Shown: piece by piece, positions 1 through 5,170 of the stretch
How positions within the stretch are numbered: position 1 is the stretch's first letter
Layout of the letters: the number at the start of each line of letters is the position of its first letter
From: Bacteroidetes bacterium UBA4009
GTDB taxonomy: Bacteria > Bacteroidota > Bacteroidia > NS11-12g > UBA9320
Direction: 5' to 3'
Assembly (NCBI GenBank): GCA_002384205.1
Contig: DGBH01000195.1
Span: 22,965-28,134 of the forward strand
Length of the DNA stretch: 5,170 bases
The notes under the pieces: model-generated
What the model was told of the DNA's origin: nothing
What the model saw: the letters and a program-made list of their open reading frames with translations, nothing else
The model's database searches: none
Translations under genes and position numbers: made by a program

Positions 1-1031
1 GGCTCACTCCAAGTTTTACCTCTTTTTACGTAAGTAACCATCCATATATCTTTGGTTCTCTCTAAGGCGCCAGTATCCCCATATCCTCCTGGTCTGTCAG
101 AAGCAAAGTACATGGTATTGTCATCGGCACTTAGTGTAGGATGGCCGTATGTCCAGTTAATATTTCCTTCGCCACTGCAAAAACTTAATGGTTCAGGATT
201 CATAACCCAACCTTTTCCTGCTTTTCTAGCTTCGTATATCTTGCATTTTGGTGCTTGACCTTTTACTCCGTTACATTGCGTAACATACATTTTAGTCATT
301 CTGTTATTAAAAGTTATAGCCCCGTCGTTATAGTCTGTATTTAACTCTTCTACTAAGACAGGAGCTTCCCATTTGTCAGATTTTCCTCTCGCTGAGCTTT
401 TGTTGACAATCCATACATCGGTATGGAATCGCAGTGTTCTAGCGTATACCCCTTTATCTGCACCGCCTTCTCTGTCTGAAGTAAACATTATGGTTGAATT
501 TTTTCTGTCTGCCCATACTGGCGAGAAGTCATCTGCTGCTTTATCGTTAGCAACTTTAAATGTCTCTACTTGATACCTTGATTTTTGTTCTTTCCAAACT
601 AAAGCTGATTCACAGCCTTTTATCATGGTTTCGGTGCGTTCGTCACTTGGCGCCTCTTTCTGATATTTTTTGAATGATTCTATGGCTTGCTGATACTCGC
701 CTAGTTCCTTTTGTGTTTGTCCCAATCGGAATAAGACTTGCGGATCTTTAGCGCCGTAACTTAAAGATTTAGCATATAGTTTTAATGCCTTCTTTGGTTG
801 ATGATTAAAACGATAACATTCAGCCCCTCTGAATGCCGCATTTTGTCTTTCCTCCTTTGTCAAGGAGGAATTACTTGCCAATTGGTCGTACATATCAGCG
901 GCAATAGCATATTGCTTGATAAGCATAGCATCATCAGCTTTCTTCAGCGTAACGCTGTTACATGCTGTAAGTAAGCCAATTACAACAAAAAATGCAACGG
1001 ATTTGATTGGGTTTATATTTTTCAGATTCAT
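1..1031 (-). CDS. TPR-PD40 lipoprotein, PorE/OmpA-family-like (3' end cut by window)
   Basis: Reading down from the ATG at 1029-1031, the frame stays open for 343 codons to the window edge. Residues 1-24 form a lipoprotein signal: lysines, the hydrophobic stretch VAFFVVIGLL, then the lipobox LTAC with the lipidated Cys at 24. Residues about 28-130 are helical and TPR-like (for example LGEYQQAIESFKKY, 103-123). From about 165 come PD40/TolB-like propeller blades: FSPVWADRK..IMFTSDREGG (169-190) closing with DVWIV; NDGAITFNN..MYVTQC (235-253) closing with CKIYEA; and HPTLSADDNTMYFASDRPGG (297-316) closing with DIWMV. Cys253 and Cys263 flank the second blade's loop. This order matches Bacteroidota proteins that often end in an OmpA-like peptidoglycan-binding domain, including the type IX secretion protein PorE. 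That domain would lie outside the window, so the exact subfamily is inference. An outer-membrane, periplasm-facing location is likely. The terminator upstream suggests its own transcript. Confidence 0.9.
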   Translation of the reverse strand, partial: MNLKNINPIKSVAFFVVIGLLTACNSVTLKKADDAMLIKQYAIAADMYDQLASNSSLTKEERQNAAFRGAECYRFNHQPKKALKLYAKSLSYGAKDPQVLFRLGQTQKELGEYQQAIESFKKYQKEAPSDERTETMIKGCESALVWKEQKSRYQVETFKVANDKAADDFSPVWADRKNSTIMFTSDREGGADKGVYARTLRFHTDVWIVNKSSARGKSDKWEAPVLVEELNTDYNDGAITFNNRMTKMYVTQCNGVKGQAPKCKIYEARKAGKGWVMNPEPLSFCSGEGNINWTYGHPTLSADDNTMYFASDRPGGYGDTGALERTKDIWMVTYVKRGKTWSE

Positions 1032-1076
1032 CGTATAAATAAGAACGTCAAAAATCAAAAATTATATGCCCAAAAC

Positions 1077-1084
1077 CAAATTTA
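1077..1084 (-). promoter_or_regulatory. Possible -7 promoter box (TAAATTTG) for the TPR-PD40 lipoprotein gene
   Basis: The minus strand reads TAAATTTG, a full match to the Bacteroidota -7 consensus TAnnTTTG, ending 45 nt before the lipoprotein ATG. No good TTTG-like -33 box lies 19-21 bp upstream, because that position falls in the synthetase terminator stem. A start site near 1070 would give a leader of about 40 nt. A near-match, ATAATTTTTG, lies closer to the gene. The assignment is weak, though some promoter is expected between the terminator and this gene. Confidence 0.3.
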
Positions 1085-1097
1085 TATTTCAGGCAAT

Positions 1098-1137
1098 AAA
1101 AAACCTCTTCTGCACCTGTATTTAGTGAAGAAGAGGT
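1098..1137 (-). terminator. Intrinsic terminator of the glutamine synthetase gene
   Basis: On the minus strand, arm ACCTCTTCT (1129-1137) pairs perfectly with AGAAGAGGT (1103-1111), giving 9 bp. After one G/A mismatch three more pairs form (1113-1115 with 1125-1127), leaving a 9-nt loop at 1116-1124. A run of six T (1098-1103, sharing the last stem base) follows the stem at once. The hairpin begins 27 nt past the synthetase stop codon. Read on the plus strand there is no T tract, so it works toward the left only. Confidence 0.9.
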
Positions 1138-1163
1138 CTAAGGTCAATTAAGCTGAGAAGGCT

Positions 1164-3326
1164 TTATTTTAGGAATAGAAGTTCACGATATTTGGGTAGT
1201 TGCCACATTTTATCGTCAACCAATTGCTCTAGTTTATCTGCATGGTAGCGAATGTCGTCGAAGGACTCCTTTACTGTTTTGTGATATGCTATCGCTATTT
1301 TTTGAGAATCAGATTCAAGATTAGCTACTCTTCTAGCCTCAACCATTGCATCTGTTTTTGCTTTAGCTTGATCAATATGTTCTGCGATTTCTGCTATGAG
1401 ATGAAGTTGTGCTACACCTCCATTAAGACCAGAATCTTTCATAGCTTTTACGTTTTGAGCAAGCAATGTTAAGTATTCTATAGCGGGAGGAAGAATAAAT
1501 GTGTAGACTAAGTCACCTAAAACTCTGCCTTCGATTTGAATTTTCTTAATGTATTCTTCTAACATTATTTCAAAACGTGCATGCAATTCCTCTTTAGTGA
1601 AAATACCGTTTTTTACGAAAGTTGCTTCTGCTTGCTCACTGACATAGGCTTTTAACGCTTCTGCAGTGTTTTTGATATTGCTTAAGCCACGTTTAGCAGC
1701 TTCCGAAGCCCACTCTTCACTGTAATTGTTGCCTTCAAAAAGAATTGATTGAGCGCTTCGTAAAACTTGTTTCAGCTCAGATACTATAGCTGCTTTTTGG
1801 TCCGTTCCATTTTCTATGGCGCGGTCTACTGCCTGTTTGAAGAGAATTAATTGATTAGCAACAGCACTATTTAGTGCTGTCATGGGTTGTGCAGAGTTTG
1901 CAGATGATCCAACTGCTCTAAGCTCAAACTTGTTGCCAGTAAATGCAAATGGAGACGTCCTGTTTCTGTCCGTATTATCTCTAAATATTTCTGGAATAGT
2001 ATCTATGTGAATAGATTTTCTATCGTCCTTATCACTTGCCGTGCTATCACTTAAAAATGCATTCAAAACATCGGTAAGTTTAGAACCTATAAATGCAGAT
2101 ATAATGGCTGGAGGCGCCTCATTAGCTCCTAGTCTATGATCATTTGAAGCGGAAGCAATGCTCGCTCTTATGATATCAGCATTGTCATGTAAAGCTTTAA
2201 TGGTATTAATAAAAATAGTCAAAAAGAGTAAATTAGAATTAGGGTCACTTCCTGGTGAAAGAAGATTAGTGCCTGTATTCGTAATTAACGACCAGTTATT
2301 GTGTTTGCCTGATCCGTTTATACCCGCGAATGGTTTCTCATGAAATAGTACACGGAAATGATGTTTATGTGCCAAATGGTCCATTAAATCCATCAATAAT
2401 TGATTGTGATCTACTGCAAGATTTACATCTTCAAACATTGGCGCGCACTCATATTGTCCTGGAGCAACTTCGTTGTGTCTTGTTTTTAAAGGAATACCAA
2501 GTTTAGCGGCTTCTATTTCCACCTCATACATATAGTTAAAAACCCTGTCAGGAATGGCGCCAAAATAATGATCATCCATTTGTTGGCCTTTAGCAGGAGC
2601 GTGGCCCACTAGAGTTCTGCCACACATCATTAAGTCTGGACGTGCATTAAACATAGCTTCATCTACTAAAAAGTATTCTTGTTCTATACCCAATGATGCT
2701 TTAACAGAGGTTACTTTCTTTAAGAAGTATTTGCAAATTTCCGTTGCTGCTTGATCTACAAGTTTAATTGATTTAAGAAGAGGAGCTTTATAATCCAGCG
2801 CTTCTCCATTGTATGAAACGAAAACGGTTGGGATGCATAACGTTTTACCTGTACTATTTTCATGAATAAATGCTGGCGATGAAGGGTCCCACGCCGTATA
2901 CCCTCTTGCCTCAAAAGTGTTTCTTAGTCCACCATTTGGTAAACTTGACGCATCTGGTTCTTGTTGTACTAACGATCCGGCTGAAAATTTCTCAACTGCT
3001 TTACCTCCACTAGGTTCCCAGAAAGAGTCATGTTTTTCTGCGGTAGAACCTGTAAGTGGTTGAAACCAATGAGAGTAGTGGGTCGCTCCTTTGCTCAATG
3101 CCCATTGCTTCATCCCAGAGGCTACGTGCTCTGCCATTTTACGATTGATGGTTTTACCTTCGGTTACAGATTTTGTAACCGATTCATAAGCCTCTTTACT
3201 TAAGAAATCTCGCATCGCAAGATCATCAAATACATTAGAATTATAAAGCTTAGTGAACGAAACATTTCCTTTGTGTGAAAATGTGTTTTTTCTATTTGAA
3301 ACGGTTTTTACTGCTTGGTGACGCAT
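1164..3326 (-). CDS. glnN: Type III glutamine synthetase (GSIII), ATP-dependent, ammonium assimilation
   Basis: This cytoplasmic enzyme makes glutamine from glutamate, ammonia and ATP. Its 720 residues fit the GSIII family (roughly 700-730), far longer than GSI or GSII. The N-terminal GSIII domain carries the family motif FQPLTGSTAEKHDSF (88-102). The catalytic domain shows GIEQEYFLVD (213-222; Glu215 and Glu217 are probable metal ligands), RHNEVAPGQYE (283-293), NGSGKHNNWS (337-346) with the conserved His, ASNDHRLGANEAPP (393-406), and NRTSPFAFTGNKFELRAVGSS (455-475). The remainder, to 720, is the helical C-terminal part typical of GSIII. The first ATG is chosen because the residues after it (VSFTKLYNSNVFD) already align with the usual N-terminus. 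There is no Shine-Dalgarno; the leader is A-rich, as is common in this phylum. The gene lies 90 bp after prfA and ends at TAA before a strong terminator. It may be named glnA or glnN in annotations. No PII, ammonium transporter or NtrC site is visible nearby. Confidence 0.97.
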   Translation of the reverse strand: MRHQAVKTVSNRKNTFSHKGNVSFTKLYNSNVFDDLAMRDFLSKEAYESVTKSVTEGKTINRKMAEHVASGMKQWALSKGATHYSHWFQPLTGSTAEKHDSFWEPSGGKAVEKFSAGSLVQQEPDASSLPNGGLRNTFEARGYTAWDPSSPAFIHENSTGKTLCIPTVFVSYNGEALDYKAPLLKSIKLVDQAATEICKYFLKKVTSVKASLGIEQEYFLVDEAMFNARPDLMMCGRTLVGHAPAKGQQMDDHYFGAIPDRVFNYMYEVEIEAAKLGIPLKTRHNEVAPGQYECAPMFEDVNLAVDHNQLLMDLMDHLAHKHHFRVLFHEKPFAGINGSGKHNNWSLITNTGTNLLSPGSDPNSNLLFLTIFINTIKALHDNADIIRASIASASNDHRLGANEAPPAIISAFIGSKLTDVLNAFLSDSTASDKDDRKSIHIDTIPEIFRDNTDRNRTSPFAFTGNKFELRAVGSSANSAQPMTALNSAVANQLILFKQAVDRAIENGTDQKAAIVSELKQVLRSAQSILFEGNNYSEEWASEAAKRGLSNIKNTAEALKAYVSEQAEATFVKNGIFTKEELHARFEIMLEEYIKKIQIEGRVLGDLVYTFILPPAIEYLTLLAQNVKAMKDSGLNGGVAQLHLIAEIAEHIDQAKAKTDAMVEARRVANLESDSQKIAIAYHKTVKESFDDIRYHADKLEQLVDDKMWQLPKYRELLFLK

Positions 3327-3346
3327 ATTTTACTCTATTTTGAGTG

Positions 3347-3378
3347 CAAAAATAATATTTTACACTAAATAGCCTAAA
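3347..3378 (-). promoter_or_regulatory. Predicted promoter of the glutamine synthetase gene
   Basis: On the minus strand TTTA (3375-3378) is followed after 20 bp by TATTTTTG (3347-3354). This fits the Bacteroidota sigma-ABfr pattern TTTG-N19-21-TAnnTTTG, with a perfect -7 box and three of four bases in the -33 box. The -7 box ends 20 nt before the ATG, so a leader of roughly 13-15 nt is expected. It sits in the only gap between prfA and the synthetase. The match is by eye and the region is AT-rich, so chance is possible. Confidence 0.5.
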
Positions 3379-3416
3379 ATTCAATGGGTTATTGGTCGTA
3401 AAAAATAAAAAAGGAA

Positions 3417-4487
3417 TTACAGGCCGCCTATTTTTAGTTTTTCGGCATTTTCTGCCATTTTTAATGCATTGATTACTTCCATGATATCGCCATTCATTAC
3501 TCCGTTAAGATTATAAAGCGTAAGATTGATACGGTGATCGGTCACTCTTCCTTGTGGGTAGTTGTAGGTTCGTATTTTGGCAGAGCGATCTCCTGTGCTT
3601 ACCATGGTTTTACGCTGTGCCGCAATATCACCATTGCGTTTTACGAGTTCGATATCGTATAACTTAGCACGAATCATATTCATAGCTAACTCCCTATTGG
3701 CTAATTGAGACCTTGCTTGCTGGCATACTACTACTATTCCGCTTGGCTTGTGAGTTAGCTGTACTTTGGTTTCTACCTTATTTACATTCTGCCCACCAGC
3801 ACCGCCTGAACGACTGGTTTGCATATCAATGTCGGCAGGGTTTATTTGTAAATCAATTTCTTCTACTTCTGGCAGTACCGCAACCGTAGCAGCAGATGTA
3901 TGCACGCGACCTTGCGTTTCGGTTTCGGGTACGCGCTGTACTCGGTGCACGCCTGCTTCAAATTTTAAGGTTCCAAATATCTCATTTCCCTCCACTTTAA
4001 TGATAACCTCTTTAAAGCCCCCAGCAGTACCTTCAGTCACATCCATTATTTCGTGTTTCCAACCTTGGGTGTCAAAAAATTTGGTATACATGCGATAAAG
4101 GTCACCAGCAAAGATGCTTGCTTCATCCCCACCTGCTCCAGCGCGTATTTCGACCATCGCATTTTTATCGTCTTCCGGATCTTTAGGGATTAAAAGCAGT
4201 TTTATCTCTTCCTCCAGAGGACCTTGTTTCCCATTTAAAGCTTCAAATTCCTCTTTGGCCATCTCCTTCATTTCAGGATCATTGCTGTTTTCTAATATTT
4301 CTTTGGCTTCTGCCAAATTTCCAAGAAGATTTTTATATTCAAAATAGCGTTCAACCAGTTGTTTTAGGTCGCTATATTCTTTAGTAAGCTTTGTGAATTG
4401 CTTCATGTCAGAAGCTATCTCAGGACTGCTAAGTAATAATTCTACTTCTTTAAATCGTGCGTGTATTCCCTCTAATGTTTCGAGCAT
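3417..4487 (-). CDS. prfA: Peptide chain release factor 1 (RF1)
   Basis: RF1 recognises UAA and UAG in the ribosomal A site and triggers release of the finished protein. The 356-residue length is normal. Residues 1-100 are the helical N-terminal domain. GAGGDEA (117-123) opens the conserved core. The codon-reading loop is [16 protein letters not shown] (179-194), with the PxT tripeptide as PET (187-189). This marks RF1, since RF2 has SPF there. The catalytic loop is [13 protein letters not shown] (225-237), with GGQ at 231-233; Gln233 is the residue normally methylated by Prm[21 protein letters not shown] (301-320) is also typical of class I release factors. The ATG start fits because [18 protein letters not shown] aligns with the usual N-terminus. 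The stop is TAA. The preceding gene ends 26 bp upstream on the same strand, so cotranscription is likely, with a possible extra internal promoter. No convincing terminator follows, so some read-through into the synthetase gene is possible. Confidence 0.98.
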   Translation of the reverse strand: MLETLEGIHARFKEVELLLSSPEIASDMKQFTKLTKEYSDLKQLVERYFEYKNLLGNLAEAKEILENSNDPEMKEMAKEEFEALNGKQGPLEEEIKLLLIPKDPEDDKNAMVEIRAGAGGDEASIFAGDLYRMYTKFFDTQGWKHEIMDVTEGTAGGFKEVIIKVEGNEIFGTLKFEAGVHRVQRVPETETQGRVHTSAATVAVLPEVEEIDLQINPADIDMQTSRSGGAGGQNVNKVETKVQLTHKPSGIVVVCQQARSQLANRELAMNMIRAKLYDIELVKRNGDIAAQRKTMVSTGDRSAKIRTYNYPQGRVTDHRINLTLYNLNGVMNGDIMEVINALKMAENAEKLKIGGL

Positions 4488-4500
4488 GGCTTATTAAGCC
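4488..4500. repeat. 13-bp perfect inverted repeat abutting the prfA start codon
   Basis: The minus strand reads GGCTTAATAAGCC, two 6-bp arms around a single central base, ending directly before the prfA ATG. In RNA it could fold as a 5-bp stem with a 3-nt loop over the region where a ribosome loads; in DNA it has the symmetry of a dimeric operator. It does not extend outward in either direction. Roughly one such repeat is expected by chance in 5 kb, so only its position makes it notable. Confidence 0.5.
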
Positions 4501-4501
4501 G

Positions 4502-4533
4502 CAAAAATACCTTTTACTCGCTGAGGTAAGAAA
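4502..4533 (-). promoter_or_regulatory. Possible internal promoter for prfA
   Basis: On the minus strand TTTC (4530-4533) is followed after 20 bp by TATTTTTG (4502-4509). This is the same -7 octamer and the same spacer as the proposed synthetase promoter. Most of it lies in the last codons of the upstream gene, and the -7 box ends 14 nt before the prfA ATG. A start site would then fall inside the inverted repeat, leaving a leader of only about 7-9 nt. The -33 box matches TTTG in three of four bases. Confidence 0.35.
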
Positions 4534-5170
4534 TTATTTTGTTTTGGTTAAGGTAGTAAAGTTTTCTATTGGCTGAAGAAAAAAAGGTGGATTCTGGTAA
4601 TTTTACGAATAGATCAATAGGGTTTCTACTAAGCATAGGGTACAGCATTAGGCTATTTTTAAAGGATAAATAAAAACCTCCCGGATAACTTTCGGCTTCG
4701 TTTATTCCGGATAAGTAATATGTAGTATTGTAGGTAGCATACATATCAAATTCATAAATACCAACCAATGAGTCTGCAACGTAAACCATATTGCCAAATT
4801 CCCACACTTTGAATGTGTTCAAATCGCTGCCGAAAACATTGTTTAAATAAGGCGACTCGGCTAAGACCTCTCCTTTTTTATTGATTTTTATTAATTTGAA
4901 TTGAGATAGATCCATAATCCAAATTTGATTATCAAATGATCTGGCGACACATGCAACATTGTTATAGAAGTAGTCATTTAATCGTAGCTCACCTCTGAGA
5001 TTTAACATATTATCATAAAACACAATAATGTTCTGATCTTTGTGAAAAGTATAAATTTCGAATGGGTTACTACAATCAATAGATGTTAGTGGACCATAGG
5101 ATTTAATACTCACGTTGGTGAGCAGTTTGCCTTCACTTGAATATTTAAAAAGAGTTAAGGATTGGTCTGC
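4514..5170 (-). CDS. Uncharacterised Bacteroidota protein, beta-propeller-like (5' end cut by window)
   Basis: The frame is open from the right edge to TAA at 4514-4516, giving 218 residues. A GTG at 5111-5113 could be read as a start. The frame continues upstream without a stop, through LTLFKYSSEGKLLTN, which looks like one more repeat of the same protein, so the true start is more likely outside the window. The sequence is rich in short beta-strand patterns, with hydrophobic and aromatic residues alternating and turns such as KKGEV. Examples are NIIVFYDNMLNLRGEL, QIWIMDLSQFKLIKINKKGE, MVYVADSLVGIYEFDM and KLYYLNQNKIISYL. This resembles NHL- or WD-like propellers. From memory it resembles a conserved family of unknown function in Bacteroidota, often with a signal peptide, but that segment is not visible here. 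No catalytic motif stands out. It ends 26 bp before prfA and may share its transcript. No function is proposed. Confidence 0.8.
   Translation of the reverse strand, partial: ADQSLTLFKYSSEGKLLTNVSIKSYGPLTSIDCSNPFEIYTFHKDQNIIVFYDNMLNLRGELRLNDYFYNNVACVARSFDNQIWIMDLSQFKLIKINKKGEVLAESPYLNNVFGSDLNTFKVWEFGNMVYVADSLVGIYEFDMYATYNTTYYLSGINEAESYPGGFYLSFKNSLMLYPMLSRNPIDLFVKLPESTFFSSANRKLYYLNQNKIISYLSE

Noticed and set aside
3400..3432. Possible terminator at the end of prfA: a GC-rich AGGCGGCCT followed by T-rich sequence
   Set aside because: It makes only three solid pairs around a 3-nt loop (plus a wobble and an A-T pair), overlaps the final codons and stop, and the T tract is separated from it and interrupted. 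It is too weak to call.
3921..3929. RF1 codon-recognition tripeptide is PET rather than the PAT or PVT of well-studied RF1 proteins
   Set aside because: The motif is PxT and the middle position varies. As I recall, acidic or polar residues there are common in Bacteroidota RF1, and the Pro and Thr that matter are present.
3870..3965. Locally higher GC within prfA, considered as a sign of transfer
   Set aside because: It coincides with the most conserved part of RF1 (the Arg-, Gly- and His-rich codon-reading loop), so amino-acid content explains it.
3766..4098. A 110-codon plus-strand open frame, and the other plus-strand frames at 52-258, 373-573, 1242-1472, 2158-2343 and 4114-4347
   Set aside because: Each lies wholly opposite a well-supported minus-strand gene, and its translation shows low-complexity or antisense-like composition with no recognisable motif. 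The 110-codon frame is the shadow of the conserved RF1 core.
5111..5113. GTG as the start of the right-hand gene
   Set aside because: The frame stays open upstream to the window edge with residues that look like one more propeller repeat, and there is no promoter or ribosome-binding signal near it.

Overview
This is an ordinary AT-rich stretch of a Bacteroidota chromosome. The phylum call rests on several things: a ~720-residue type III glutamine synthetase with the N-terminal form seen in Bacteroidota, a lipoprotein combining TPR and PD40 repeats as in the type IX secretion/OmpA-like proteins of that phylum, TAnnTTTG-type promoter boxes, and start codons without a clear Shine-Dalgarno. A narrower taxon cannot be fixed from this window. 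All four genes lie on the minus strand, so the biological reading order runs from the right edge to the left.

Right part (4514-5170): the C-terminal 218 codons of an uncharacterised, probably beta-propeller-like protein whose start lies beyond the edge. Only 26 bp separate it from prfA (3417-4487), which encodes peptide chain release factor 1 with intact PxT and GGQ motifs. A perfect 13-bp inverted repeat and a good -7 box sit in and next to that gap.

Middle (1164-3326): a complete type III glutamine synthetase, the ATP-dependent ammonium-assimilating enzyme. It is preceded by a 90-bp gap holding a plausible promoter and followed by a strong intrinsic terminator at 1098-1137.

Left part (1-1031): the N-terminal 343 residues of a lipoprotein with a lipobox, a TPR-like region and at least three PD40 blades. 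It resembles the N-terminal half of PorE-like OmpA-family proteins, but any C-terminal OmpA domain would lie outside the window.

The genes look like neighbours rather than one pathway: translation termination, nitrogen assimilation and an envelope protein. The upstream uncharacterised gene and prfA may be cotranscribed; the synthetase and the lipoprotein gene are probably separate units. There are no RNA genes, mobile elements, CRISPR arrays or signs of recent transfer, and no gap longer than 300 bp. I found no convincing new system. The items most worth a second look are the promoter/palindrome arrangement at prfA and the two edge-truncated genes.
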